Source: Sphingobacteriia bacterium (lineage in GTDB: Bacteria; Bacteroidota; Bacteroidia; Chitinophagales; Chitinophagaceae). From it: DNA of 45,646 nucleotides. A model generated the notes under the pieces. The model did not search any database. It was not told the origin of the DNA and worked only from the letters and a program-made list of their open reading frames with translations. A program made the translations under genes and the position numbers. Below, piece after piece: positions 34,175 through 43,043 of this stretch (its first letter is position 1; every line of letters starts with the position of its first letter). The stretch is from the NCBI GenBank assembly GCA_017304675.1, contig JAFKLS010000023.1:1-45646 (forward strand). Reading direction: 5' to 3'.

Positions 34175-35341
34175 ATGCCTACAAATAAAAAAGTTGTTAT
34201 CATTGGCCCGGCACATCCGCTGCGTGGAGGTTTAGCTTCTTTCGATGAAAGATTGTGCCGGCAATTCGCACAACAAAACTTCGATCCACAGATTTATACT
34301 TTCTCTTTACAATATCCCAACTTTTTATTTCCGGGCACAACACAATATTCTTCAGAACCTGCACCAACAGACATTTCCATCAAAATAAAAATCAATTCCG
34401 TTAACCCGCTTAACTGGATTAAAATTGGTTTTGAATTAAAAAAATTAAAACCGGAGATCATTGTTGTAAGATACTGGCTTCCCGTAATGGGCCCATGCCT
34501 GGGAACTGTTTTGAGAATAGTAAAACAAAACAAATACACAAAGGTTGTTTGTATTGCAGACAATATTATTCCGCATGAAAAACGCTTTGGCGATGTTGCC
34601 TTTACAAAATACTTTGTAAAACCTGTAGATGCATTTATTACGATGAGTGCCAAAGTAATGAATGATCTAAAGAAATTTTCAGCAAAGCCGGCCAAACAAA
34701 TCGTTCATCCCTTGTACGATAATTTCGGAGAAGCTATCTCTAAACAGGAAGCAAGAAAATATTTGAATATTCCGCAGGAAGAGAAGATCATTTTGTTTTT
34801 TGGATTCATCAGAAAATATAAAGGATTGGATTTATTGCTTGAAGCAATGAAAATACTGGTCGATGGTCGAAAGTCAATGGTCAAGAATGAAACAAACTTT
34901 AAACCTGAAACTTCAAACATTAAACTTTTAATTGCCGGCGAATTTTATGAAGACAGAAAAGAATACGATGAACTAATTGAAAAATTAAACATTGCAAACT
35001 CATTAATCCTCAGAACAGATTTTATAGCTGATAGTGAAGTGAAATATTATTTAAGTGCTGCCGATTTTGTAATACAGCCTTATAAAAATGCTACACAAAG
35101 TGGTGTTACTCCTCTCGCCTATCACTTTGAAAAACCAATGCTGGTAACGAATGTAGGCGGGCTGCCCGATTTGGTTCCGGATGGGAAAGTAGGACTGATT
35201 GCCGAGCCTAACCCGTTTTCCATTGCTTTAAAAATTGAAGAGCTTTATCAATTAGGCGAAGAGTATTTTTTGCCGCATCTTCGCGAAGAGAAAAAGAAGT
35301 ACAGTTGGGCAATATTAGCCAATACCATTATTGAAATATAG
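34175..35341 (+). CDS. Family 4 (GT-B) glycosyltransferase
   Basis: 388 aa. The N-terminal Rossmann domain starts VVIIGPAHPLRGGLASFDERL. The C-terminal donor domain has ILFFGFIRKYKGLDLLLEAM, DFVIQPYKNATQSGVTPLAYHFEKPMLVTNVGGLPDLV, with the Glu/Gln-rich donor-binding stretch of family 4/1 enzymes slightly altered (QSGV). An odd low-complexity insertion of about 20 residues (DGRKSMVKNETNFKPETSN, near residues 231-250) interrupts the beta strand before LLIAGE. It lies just upstream of the heptose genes and ends 1 bp before the kinase ATG, so it probably adds a sugar, perhaps heptose, to a surface glycan. Confidence 0.85.
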   Translation: MPTNKKVVIIGPAHPLRGGLASFDERLCRQFAQQNFDPQIYTFSLQYPNFLFPGTTQYSSEPAPTDISIKIKINSVNPLNWIKIGFELKKLKPEIIVVRYWLPVMGPCLGTVLRIVKQNKYTKVVCIADNIIPHEKRFGDVAFTKYFVKPVDAFITMSAKVMNDLKKFSAKPAKQIVHPLYDNFGEAISKQEARKYLNIPQEEKIILFFGFIRKYKGLDLLLEAMKILVDGRKSMVKNETNFKPETSNIKLLIAGEFYEDRKEYDELIEKLNIANSLILRTDFIADSEVKYYLSAADFVIQPYKNATQSGVTPLAYHFEKPMLVTNVGGLPDLVPDGKVGLIAEPNPFSIALKIEELYQLGEEYFLPHLREEKKKYSWAILANTIIEI

Positions 35342-35342
35342 T

Positions 35343-36365
35343 ATGATTTACAGAAGCAAAGCTCCGTTAAGATTAGGTTTGGCCGGTGGCGGTACAGATG
35401 TTAGTCCATATAGCGATACTTATGGTGGCGCCATTTTGAACGCTACCATTTCCTTATTTGCACATGCTTCTATTGAACCGATTGAAAAAGGAATCATAGT
35501 TCAGGCATTGGATAGAAATGAAGAAGAAAAATTTGAATCGACTAAAGAATTACCGATCAATGGAACATTAGATTTATTGAAAGGTGTTTATAACAGAATT
35601 CAAAAAGATTATGGCATACCCTCAAAAAACTTTAAATTATCCACTTATGTAGATGCACCGGCAGGAAGTGGTTTAGGAACTTCTTCAACATTAGTGGTTG
35701 CTATTATTGGTGCATTTGTTGAAATGCTGAAACTACCTTTAGGCGATTACGATATTGCTCATTATGCTTATGAAATTGAAAGAAGAGATTTACAATTGGC
35801 AGGAGGCAAACAAGACCAGTATGCCGCAACATTCGGAGGTGTGAATTTTATGGAGTTTTACGGCAATGATAAAGTAATTGTAAACCCTTTACGCATCAGG
35901 CAGGAATACCTGAATGAACTGGAACATAATCTTCTTTTGTTTTATACCTCAACCGGAAGAGAATCGGCATCTATTATAAAAGAGCAGCAAAAAAATGTAA
36001 CAGATAAGAATGAGAGAAGTATTGAAGCCATGCATCATTTAAAAGAACAATCGAAAATGATGAAAGAAGCTCTGCTAAAGGGGAAGTTACATGAATTGGG
36101 AGAAATTTTAGATTATGGCTTTCAGCAAAAAAGGAATATGGCAAAAAATATTTCCAATCCGTTGATTGAAGAAATTTATGATGCTGCAAAAAAAGCCGGA
36201 GCAACCGGCGGGAAAATAAGTGGTGCAGGCGGTGGCGGCTTTATGACGTTCTATTGCCCTAACAACACCAGATATAAAGTAATTGAAGCCTTAAATAGCT
36301 TTAAAGGAGAAATAAAAAAATATCAGTTCACACAGCATGGTTTAACAACGTGGACTACCTTTTAA
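35343..36365 (+). CDS. hddA: D-glycero-alpha-D-manno-heptose 7-phosphate kinase (GHMP kinase)
   Basis: 340 aa from the ATG at 35343; a TTG four codons upstream overlaps the previous gene. It has all three GHMP kinase motifs: RLGLAGGGTDVSPYSD, PAGSGLGTSSTLVVAIIGAF (ATP-binding loop) and GATGGKISGAGGGGFMTFYC. HddA phosphorylates D-glycero-alpha-D-manno-heptose 7-phosphate at C1. The assignment rests on the adjacent gmhA, hddC and gmhB genes; on motif alone a fucokinase-like sugar kinase would also fit. Confidence 0.85.
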   Translation: MIYRSKAPLRLGLAGGGTDVSPYSDTYGGAILNATISLFAHASIEPIEKGIIVQALDRNEEEKFESTKELPINGTLDLLKGVYNRIQKDYGIPSKNFKLSTYVDAPAGSGLGTSSTLVVAIIGAFVEMLKLPLGDYDIAHYAYEIERRDLQLAGGKQDQYAATFGGVNFMEFYGNDKVIVNPLRIRQEYLNELEHNLLLFYTSTGRESASIIKEQQKNVTDKNERSIEAMHHLKEQSKMMKEALLKGKLHELGEILDYGFQQKRNMAKNISNPLIEEIYDAAKKAGATGGKISGAGGGGFMTFYCPNNTRYKVIEALNSFKGEIKKYQFTQHGLTTWTTF

Positions 36366-36375
36366 ATGAAAAATT

Positions 36376-36948
36376 ATGAGTGAAAAAATAAAACAGATCA
36401 TCAGTTCATCAATAGAAGTAAAACAACAATTATTGAATGATGAAGGCATGCTTTCAAAATTAGAAACTGTTGTAAATGTAATTACCAAAGCATTTCAAAA
36501 CGGCAATAAAGTTTTGTTCTGTGGCAACGGTGGCAGCGCTGCAGATGCGCAACATTTGGCGGCAGAATTTAGTGGCAGGTTTTATAAAGACAGGAAAGCA
36601 TTACCTTCAGAAGCTTTGCATTGCAACACTTCTTACTTAACGGCTGTTGCTAACGATTACAGTTATGATGTTGTTTATTCCAGAATGCTTGATGGCATTG
36701 GTGTTGAAGGTGATGTGGTGATTGGCTTAAGCACTTCAGGTAATTCAACCAATATTTTAAAAGCATTTGAGGTTGCTAAAAATAAAAATATTATCACCAT
36801 TGCTTTTACAGGATCTACAGGTGGAAAGATGAAAGATGTATGTGATTATTTATTCAATGTTCCTTCAACCACTACTCCTAGAATTCAGGAAAGCCATATT
36901 ATGTTAGGCCACATTATTTGCGAACTGGTTGAAGAAAACTTATTCTAA
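36376..36948 (+). CDS. gmhA: D-sedoheptulose 7-phosphate isomerase
   Basis: 190 aa SIS-domain protein with VLFCGNGGSAADAQHLAAEFSGRF, the GmhA signature, GLSTSGNST for phosphate binding and ESHIMLGHIICELVE with the C-terminal metal/catalytic Glu and His. It converts sedoheptulose 7-phosphate to D-glycero-D-manno-heptose 7-phosphate in the cytoplasm, the first heptose-specific step. Its TAA overlaps the next ATG (TAATG). Confidence 0.92.
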   Translation: MSEKIKQIISSSIEVKQQLLNDEGMLSKLETVVNVITKAFQNGNKVLFCGNGGSAADAQHLAAEFSGRFYKDRKALPSEALHCNTSYLTAVANDYSYDVVYSRMLDGIGVEGDVVIGLSTSGNSTNILKAFEVAKNKNIITIAFTGSTGGKMKDVCDYLFNVPSTTTPRIQESHIMLGHIICELVEENLF

Positions 36949-37643
36949 TGCCCGTTATTAAAGAAGCAATTATCCTGGCCGGCGGATTGGGTACCCGTTT
37001 ACGCTCTGCCGTTCCTGATCTTCCAAAATGTATGGCTCCTGTTAATGGTAAACCATTCATTGCCTATGTGATTGACTATTTACGATTGCAGGGTATAGAA
37101 AAATTTATTTTATCACTCGGTTATAAGAGTGAAGCTATTATCAGTTTTATTAATCAAGAGTATTCAGGTCTCAGTATTCAATATTCAATTGAAGAAGAAC
37201 CTTTGGGAACAGGCGGCGCTATTGCATTTGCCGCGAAGATAGCAATAGAAGAAAATATTTTAATAACAAATGGTGATACCATTTTCAAAGTTGATGTTCT
37301 TGAATTAAGCAAGCAACATCTTAACACAAATGCAGAGTGCACATTGAGCTTAAAACCCATGCAGCAATTTGATCGTTATGGGGTGGTTGAATTGAATGCA
37401 ATACAGCAGGTGATTTCTTTCAAAGAGAAAAAATATTACGATGAAGGTTTGATCAACGGCGGATTGTACGCATTACATCTTCCTCAATTCTTTCAGAAAA
37501 AATTTGAAGAGAAATTTTCTTTTGAGAAGGATTATCTGGAGAAATATTTCAGTGAACAGAAAATGTATGGTTGTATTCAGAACGGGTATTTCATAGACAT
37601 TGGCATTCCTGAAGATTATCAAAAAGCGCAAAACGAGTTGTAA
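36948..37643 (+). CDS. hddC: D-glycero-alpha-D-manno-heptose 1-phosphate guanylyltransferase
   Basis: 231 aa nucleotidyltransferase with the activating loop AIILAGGLGTRLRSAVPDLPK, the base/sugar site EEEPLGTGGAIAFAA, metal site ITNGDTIFKVD, and FIDIGIPEDYQKAQ at the C-terminus. In this gene order it is most likely HddC, making GDP-D-glycero-alpha-D-manno-heptose from GTP and heptose 1-phosphate. An alternative is another NDP-hexose pyrophosphorylase. It overlaps gmhA by 1 bp. Confidence 0.85.
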   Translation: MPVIKEAIILAGGLGTRLRSAVPDLPKCMAPVNGKPFIAYVIDYLRLQGIEKFILSLGYKSEAIISFINQEYSGLSIQYSIEEEPLGTGGAIAFAAKIAIEENILITNGDTIFKVDVLELSKQHLNTNAECTLSLKPMQQFDRYGVVELNAIQQVISFKEKKYYDEGLINGGLYALHLPQFFQKKFEEKFSFEKDYLEKYFSEQKMYGCIQNGYFIDIGIPEDYQKAQNEL

Positions 37644-37681
37644 GTAATAAGTAATAGGTTTTAAGTAGTTAAACAATAAAA

Positions 37682-38233
37682 ATGATTTTACCAGCAATAG
37701 ATAAAACATGGACACTCTTTATTGACCGTGATGGCGTGATCAATCACGAAAAAAAAGAAGATTATATTTTGAATTGGAATGAATTCGTTTTTTATGATGG
37801 TGTTAAAGAAGCCATGAAAACATTAAACCCCTTATTCAACAGAATTGTGATGGTTACTAATCAAAAAGGTGTTGGACGGGGATTGATGAGTTTAAATGAT
37901 CTTGAAAATATTCACGTCAACATGCTTTCAGAAATTGAAGCAACGGGAGGAAGAGTTGATCATATTTTTTTCTGTTCAGACATTAACAACGATTCTCCCA
38001 ATCGCAAACCCAATCCGGGTATGGCCCTTCAGGCTAAAGAAAAATATCCCGAAATAGATTTTTCAAAAAGCATAATGGTGGGTAACAAAATAAGTGATAT
38101 GGAATTTGGCAGGAATGCCGGTATACACACTGTTTTTGTTGCCACTACCAATCCAGAAACGGCCTTCCCCCACCCCTCTGTCGATTTTCGTTTCAATGAT
38201 CTTTTAGATTTTGCACAGGCCTTAACAAAATAA
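37682..38233 (+). CDS. gmhB: D-glycero-D-manno-heptose 1,7-bisphosphate phosphatase (HAD)
   Basis: 183 aa HAD-IIIA phosphatase: FIDRDGVIN (nucleophile Asp and general acid), MVTNQKGVGRG, RKPNPGM and MVGNKISDMEFGRNAG. The Cys/His zinc loop of E. coli-type GmhB, expected between the second motif and RKPNPGM, is absent; here the segment reads FFCSDINNDSPN. The usual GD..SD motif is GN..SD. It removes the C7 phosphate of the heptose bisphosphate, the third pathway step. It is separated from hddC by 38 bp of repetitive AT sequence. Confidence 0.85.
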   Translation: MILPAIDKTWTLFIDRDGVINHEKKEDYILNWNEFVFYDGVKEAMKTLNPLFNRIVMVTNQKGVGRGLMSLNDLENIHVNMLSEIEATGGRVDHIFFCSDINNDSPNRKPNPGMALQAKEKYPEIDFSKSIMVGNKISDMEFGRNAGIHTVFVATTNPETAFPHPSVDFRFNDLLDFAQALTK

Positions 38234-38278
38234 GGTTTCATCTGTGTTCAACAACTCAATAACTTAGTACTTCACTTC

Positions 38279-39268
38279 ATGCATATGAAAAAAATAATAC
38301 TGTTTTTTTTATGCTGTTACATTTCAAATGTTCAGGCCCAGAACATTCCATCTGCTTCTTTAAACGAGATAAAAAAGCTTGAAAGAAACATTCAACCATT
38401 AGGAGACAGTATGGTGTTTGCAGACAACTGGTTAGGCAGGTTTAAGGCAGACAGTGCTTTTACCAGGGGTTTGGTGCAGGCCCTTAAACAGCCTTATTCA
38501 TTTTATTATAATTTTGATTCGCTTAAAACGATCTCCAAACTATTTGCGCCAGACAGCAGCTTTAAGATTTTTACCTGGCAGGTGTCAAAAGATTTAAGTT
38601 ATTACCGCCAAAAGGGAGCTATTCAAATGAATACGCCTGATGGATCTTTAAAGCTTTTCCCTTTGTTTGATTATTCTGAATTCACCAAAAACCCTGTTGA
38701 CTCTGTAAGAGATGCAGGCCATTGGATTGGTGCCATGTATTACAAAATAATCCTCAAAACATTTAACAATAAAAAATATTACACCTTATTAGGCCTTGAT
38801 GAGAACAATGCCCGGAGTAATAAAAAATGGATTGAAGTACTAACCTTTACTGATAAAGGAGACCCACAATTTGGCGGGAGGTTTTTTAACTATCCTTCCA
38901 ATGATCCTACCAAACCGCCTCAGCCCGCCTTCAGATTTTGCCTTGAATTTAAAAAAGATGCCGGCGTAAGGATGAATTACGATCCTAAATATGATGAAAT
39001 TATTTTTGATCACCTGATCTCAGAAAGTACGGACGAGACTGCCAAACATACATTGGTGCAATATGGAGATTACGAGGGCTTTAAATGGATCAATGGCATT
39101 TGGGTATGGACGAAAACTCCTTTTGCAACCACAGTGGCTGATGAAAAGCCCAATTCTTTTCCATCGCTTATTTTAGATGATAAAGGCAACCGGTCTGAAA
39201 AAAAATTGGAAGAAGCTTCTAAAAAGAACCAGCAGAAGCAGCCGGTAAAAAACGGGAATAACAATTAG
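38279..39268 (+). CDS. Conserved secreted protein of unknown function
   Basis: 329 aa with a signal peptide (KKIILFFLCCYISNVQAQ). Two start codons six bases apart (38279, 38285) are possible. The mature part has Trp/Tyr/Asp-rich segments (FTWQVSKDLSYYRQKGAIQ, GHWIGAMYYKIILKTF, YTLLGLDENNARSNKKWIE) and a Lys/Asn/Gln-rich tail. I have the impression of a Bacteroidota-specific secreted family but cannot name it or a function. Its stop overlaps the stop of the convergent SnoaL-like gene by 4 bp. Confidence 0.65.
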   Translation: MHMKKIILFFLCCYISNVQAQNIPSASLNEIKKLERNIQPLGDSMVFADNWLGRFKADSAFTRGLVQALKQPYSFYYNFDSLKTISKLFAPDSSFKIFTWQVSKDLSYYRQKGAIQMNTPDGSLKLFPLFDYSEFTKNPVDSVRDAGHWIGAMYYKIILKTFNNKKYYTLLGLDENNARSNKKWIEVLTFTDKGDPQFGGRFFNYPSNDPTKPPQPAFRFCLEFKKDAGVRMNYDPKYDEIIFDHLISESTDETAKHTLVQYGDYEGFKWINGIWVWTKTPFATTVADEKPNSFPSLILDDKGNRSEKKLEEASKKNQQKQPVKNGNNN

Positions 39269-39624
39269 TTAATGGGCATGGGTAACTGATGTAATCGTAA
39301 AAAAGAGAGCTTGTCCCAATAACCTCTCTGAAACTTTATTTTACCATCTATAATATGAAAAAAGCCACAGCCTCTTAAACCTAACGGATCTTTCCATTCT
39401 AAAATGGCCCAATCGCCATCTTCAAAAATATTTTCAACTATACAAGCCATTTTCGCAGCTGCAAACTCTTTAGTAAACATCTGTTCTATTGCAGTTTTGC
39501 CGATAACCGGTTCTTGTGTAACCTGGTGGTTAATAGCATCTTCATGGTACAATGAAGCCAATGCAATTGCATTGGCTTCATTAAAAGTTTCAACCCATTG
39601 CTTTACTAATGCAGATGGTGTCAT
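39265..39624 (-). CDS. SnoaL/NTF2-like fold protein
   Basis: 119 aa, the usual length of SnoaL-like proteins: VKQWVETFNEANAIALASLYHEDAINHQ at the N-terminus, GKTAIEQMFTKEF in the middle, then strands DWAILEWKDP and GCGFFHIIDGKIKFQRGYWDK. This cone-shaped fold is used by polyketide cyclases, ketosteroid isomerase-like enzymes and binding proteins; the ligand is not predictable. Its start is 19 bp downstream of the lepA stop on the same strand, so it may be transcribed with lepA. Confidence 0.8.
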   Translation of the reverse strand: MTPSALVKQWVETFNEANAIALASLYHEDAINHQVTQEPVIGKTAIEQMFTKEFAAAKMACIVENIFEDGDWAILEWKDPLGLRGCGFFHIIDGKIKFQRGYWDKLSFLRLHQLPMPIN

Positions 39625-39643
39625 AGCTATTGATTCATTGTAA

Positions 39644-41428
39644 TTAATCCAATTTCAGCACTGCTAAAAAAGCTTCCTGAGGCACTTCCACGCTTCCTAT
39701 CTGGCGCATACGCTTCTTACCCTCCTTCTGTTTTTCCAATAATTTCCTTTTCCTTGAAATATCGCCCCCATAACATTTTGCAGTAACATCTTTACGCATG
39801 GCGCTAATGTTTTCACGGGCAATTACTTTAGCACCTATGGCAGCCTGTATAGCAATCTGGAATTGTTGCCTTGTTAAAAGTTCTTTCAGCTTTTCACACA
39901 ATTTTCTTCCAAAATCCTGGGCCCTGCTTCTGTGTATCAAACTGCCCAAAGCATCTACTTTATCACCGTTCAGTAAAATATCCATCCGAACAATATCCGC
40001 TTCCCTGTAACCGATCGGATGGTAATCGAATGAAGCATAACCACGAGTCTGGCTTTTCAGTTTATCATAAAAGTCGAATACGATTTCAGTCAACGGCATT
40101 TCAAAAACTAATTCAACACGGGTTTGTGTGAGATATGATTGGTTGATAAGAATACCACGTTTACCTAAACATAAGGTCATGATATTGCCAATATAATCTG
40201 CCTGTGTAATGATCTGCGCTTTGATAAAAGGTTCTTCAATCCTGTCGAGCTTGGTAGCATCGGGCATTTCGGCCGGGTTGTTTACAGATATTTTTTCATT
40301 TCTCGTTGTATAAGCGATAAAGCTTACGTTAGGAACGGTGGTGATAACAGTTTGATTGAATTCTCTCTCCAAACGTTCCTGAATAATTTCCATGTGCAGT
40401 AATCCCAAAAATCCGCAACGGAAACCAAAACCCAATGCCTGGGAAGTTTCTAATTCAAAGGTTAAGGAGGCATCGTTCAACTGCAGTTTTTCCATACAAT
40501 CTCTCAGCTCTTCAAAAGCATCTGTTTCTACCGGGAAGATACCGGCGAATACCATCGGCTTCACTTCTTCAAAACCTTTGATGCCTTCTGCATTGCTTCC
40601 TGAAACAGTTAATGTATCGCCAACCTTAATTTCTTTCGCATTTTTAATTCCGGTAATTACATATCCCACATCACCGCAACCCACTTCATTTTTCGCTTCC
40701 ATCCCCAGCTTTAGAATACCAATTTCCTGGGCCTCGTATTCTGCACCGGTAGCAATGAATTTAATCTTTGAATTCTTTTTCAGCGTTCCATTTAAAATTC
40801 TGTAATACACGATGATACCACGAAAACTATTAAAAACACTATCAAAGATCAAAGCCTGCAATGGTGCTTCCGGATCACCTTTCGGAGCCGGAATTCTTTC
40901 AACAATTGCTTCTAAAATTTCTTCAATGCCGATGCCGCTTTTTCCACTCGCCAATAAAATATCTTCTTCTTTACAACCAATCAGTTCAATAATCTGATCT
41001 TTCACTTCGGGAATCATGGCACCTTCCATGTCAATCTTATTGATCACCGGAATAATTTCCAGGTTATTGTCAATAGCCAGATACAAATTGCTAATGGTTT
41101 GCGCCTGAATACCTTGTGAAGCATCCACTAACAATAAAGCACCCTCACAAGCTGCCAATGCCCTGCTCACTTCATAACTGAAATCCACGTGGCCCGGAGT
41201 ATCAATCAGGTTCAACACATATTTCTCTCCCTTGTATGTATAATTTACCTGAATGGCATGGCTTTTAATGGTAATCCCTTTTTCACGTTCCAGATCCATA
41301 TCGTCCAGCACCTGATCCATCATCTGCCTTTCACTGATGGTTTTTGTATGTTCCAGTAACCTGTCGGCCAGTGTACTCTTTCCATGATCAATATGGGCGA
41401 TAATGCAAAAATTTCTGATTTGCTTCAT
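39644..41428 (-). CDS. lepA: Elongation factor 4 (LepA), ribosome-associated GTPase
   Basis: 594 aa, full length. G domain motifs: [14 protein letters not shown] (P-loop), [10 protein letters not shown] (switch I), DTPGHVDFS (G3) and NKIDMEGA (G4). The EF-G-like domains II, III and V follow, and the LepA-specific C-terminal domain ends with [31 protein letters not shown] and [17 protein letters not shown]. LepA acts on stalled or mis-translocated ribosomes and in initiation/assembly. Confidence 0.98.
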   Translation of the reverse strand: MKQIRNFCIIAHIDHGKSTLADRLLEHTKTISERQMMDQVLDDMDLEREKGITIKSHAIQVNYTYKGEKYVLNLIDTPGHVDFSYEVSRALAACEGALLLVDASQGIQAQTISNLYLAIDNNLEIIPVINKIDMEGAMIPEVKDQIIELIGCKEEDILLASGKSGIGIEEILEAIVERIPAPKGDPEAPLQALIFDSVFNSFRGIIVYYRILNGTLKKNSKIKFIATGAEYEAQEIGILKLGMEAKNEVGCGDVGYVITGIKNAKEIKVGDTLTVSGSNAEGIKGFEEVKPMVFAGIFPVETDAFEELRDCMEKLQLNDASLTFELETSQALGFGFRCGFLGLLHMEIIQERLEREFNQTVITTVPNVSFIAYTTRNEKISVNNPAEMPDATKLDRIEEPFIKAQIITQADYIGNIMTLCLGKRGILINQSYLTQTRVELVFEMPLTEIVFDFYDKLKSQTRGYASFDYHPIGYREADIVRMDILLNGDKVDALGSLIHRSRAQDFGRKLCEKLKELLTRQQFQIAIQAAIGAKVIARENISAMRKDVTAKCYGGDISRKRKLLEKQKEGKKRMRQIGSVEVPQEAFLAVLKLD

Positions 41429-41435
41429 AAGGCTG

Positions 41436-41443
41436 CAAAGATA
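41436..41443 (-). promoter_or_regulatory. Probable -7 box of the lepA promoter
   Basis: Exact TATCTTTG on the minus strand, 8 bp upstream of the lepA ATG, with a TTTG 16 bp further upstream (somewhat short spacing). This would give a leaderless or nearly leaderless lepA mRNA. Confidence 0.5.
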
Positions 41444-41652
41444 AAGGGAGCGCCGGGAACAAAGGATTATATTTCGTGTTTTTAACTAACAGGTTACGAT
41501 TCAAAATCCGGCATTTTTTTACCTGCGCCGGAAACTGTTAAGAAAAGATCATGGGAAAGCGATATTCAGCATACTTTTTTATATGTACCGTAATATAAGC
41601 AGGAATAAAATAATTGTTATTCTGTGTAAATTGAATAAATTTAAAATTACGC

Positions 41653-42621
41653 ATGAGTCTTCTGAAAAAATTAAACAGGAAAGCACACGATGAAACGGAA
41701 TCGGGGCTTGGAGCCAACAGCACTTTAACAGGGGGCCGTTTCTTCAACAACAATGGCGTACCTAATATGACCGTTACCGGAATGCCATTTTGGGCAAGAC
41801 TTAACATTTACCATTCTTTACTCTCTATGGAAAGGTGGAAATTTTTGTTAAGCATTATTGTATTCTTCCTGTCTGTAAACCTTCTCTTCGCCGGCATATA
41901 CCTTTTAATAGGCATAGATCATTTAAACGGCATGGTAGCCAATACACCGGCAGAAAAGTTTGGGGAAGCTTTTTTCTTTAGTGCGCAAACATTTACAACA
42001 GTAGGTTATGGCAGGGTTAACCCTGTAGGATTTGCGGCAAGTTTTATTGCTGCTTTAGAAGCATTGAGTGGCTTAATGTGCTTTGCCGTTGTAACAGGTT
42101 TACTGTATGGGAGATTCTCAAGGCCTAAATCATTTATACGCTATAGTAAAAATATTTTATTTGTTCCCTTTAAAGGGGGCACCGCATTAATGTACAGAAT
42201 GGTACCCTATACAAAAAATTATTTAGTAAATGTTGAAGTGAAGGTTACCATTGCTATGCGGGTTGAAGAAGATGGTGTATTAAAAACAAGGTTTTTTAAT
42301 TTACCATTGGAAATTTCCAGAGCTAATACACTTATTCAAAACTGGACACTGGTGCACATGGTAAATGACGAAAGCCCTTTATTCGGGTTATTGCAGGAAG
42401 ATATTGCCAATGCGCAGTCTGAAATACTCATCTTTGTTCAGGGGTTTGATGAAAGCTTTTCCAATACGGTGATCTCCCGTTACTCATACAGCTACGATGA
42501 TATTGTTTACGGTGCACGTTTTTTACCTATGTATCATCCCAGCGCTAACGGCAAAAGCACTATTTTACATTTAGACCAATTAGACAATTACGAGATTGTA
42601 CCATTGCCAACCAAAGAGTAA
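41653..42621 (+). CDS. KirBac-type inward-rectifier potassium channel
   Basis: 322 aa. Two membrane helices (about 67-90 and 130-155) flank the pore helix and selectivity filter FFFSAQTFTTVGYGRVNP, with the K+ filter TVGYG. A slide-helix region precedes the first helix (FWARLNIYHSLLSMERWKF). The C-terminal ~165 residues form the cytoplasmic Kir immunoglobulin-like domain (LMYRMVPYTKNYLVNVEVKV, FFNLPLEISRANTL, DDIVYGARFLPMY). It forms a tetrameric K+ channel in the inner membrane and is monocistronic, followed by tandem hairpins. Confidence 0.92.
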   Translation: MSLLKKLNRKAHDETESGLGANSTLTGGRFFNNNGVPNMTVTGMPFWARLNIYHSLLSMERWKFLLSIIVFFLSVNLLFAGIYLLIGIDHLNGMVANTPAEKFGEAFFFSAQTFTTVGYGRVNPVGFAASFIAALEALSGLMCFAVVTGLLYGRFSRPKSFIRYSKNILFVPFKGGTALMYRMVPYTKNYLVNVEVKVTIAMRVEEDGVLKTRFFNLPLEISRANTLIQNWTLVHMVNDESPLFGLLQEDIANAQSEILIFVQGFDESFSNTVISRYSYSYDDIVYGARFLPMYHPSANGKSTILHLDQLDNYEIVPLPTKE

Positions 42622-42651
42622 CTCCCCCCTTTTTTGTTTTATTTAAAATGG

Positions 42652-42702
42652 TTTTACATATTTCTATAATAATATGTAAAAAGGTAAAAATATTTTTTTA
42701 CC
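42652..42702 (+). terminator. Two tandem AT-rich hairpins after the Kir channel gene
   Basis: TTTTACATATT / AATATGTAAAA (42652-42662 with 42671-42681) is a perfect 11-bp stem with an 8-nt loop. GGTAAAAA / TTTTTACC (42683-42702) follows at once. The second contains its own T-run. They probably terminate or stabilise the Kir mRNA 3' end, though they are weak in GC. Confidence 0.5.
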
Positions 42703-43012
42703 ATCATTCAATTTGCAGTAATATTATCCCTACAAAATATACTTGTTTTGCCATTAAAAAGCCCGATTCAATATAGGTTAATCAGCCCTGCTTAGCGTCT
42801 TATGGAAGCGGGGCTTACCTGATTAGAATTGGCGGCTGATAGTATTATTGTTTCAAGGTTAAAAGCTCACATGGATATGTAACTGAGAGTGGCGAAGCCA
42901 TAATAAGCAAAACGTATTCACGAAAGCTTCAATACAAAAAACGCAATTAATAGCATATGAAAATCAGCATATTATTTTTAACCTTATTAACACCACTTGC
43001 GTATATTTAGGT
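42703..43012. other. Intergenic region with a structured element before the cassette array
   Basis: It contains no open frame. A stem-loop at 42779-42825 pairs TAATCAG with CTGATTA and CCCTGCTT with AAGCGGGG, leaving a 5-nt bulge (CTTAC). The 3' end (about 42996-43012, TTGCGTATATTTAGGT) resembles the right arm of the attC-like repeats found later but has no matching left arm here. It could be the attachment-site side of the array or a worn repeat. Confidence 0.45.
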
Positions 43013-43022
43013 GTTGTGCACA
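43013..43022 (+). repeat. 5' boundary of cassette 1 (GTTGTGCACA)
   Basis: GTTGTGCACA is the exact reverse complement of TGTGCACAAC at 44524-44533, the first bases of the 200-bp repeat behind this gene. It marks where cassette 1 would join the array. Confidence 0.7.
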
Positions 43023-43043
43023 ATTTTAAAAAACATCTTCATC

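Noticed and set aside
40392..40805. 137-codon plus-strand frame opposite lepA
   Set aside because: It is complementary to a fully conserved lepA and Ser/Pro/Phe-rich; a shadow of strong codon bias.
41538..41807. 89-codon minus-strand frame upstream of lepA
   Set aside because: It overlaps the conserved N-terminus of the Kir channel on the opposite strand and has no coding-like composition.
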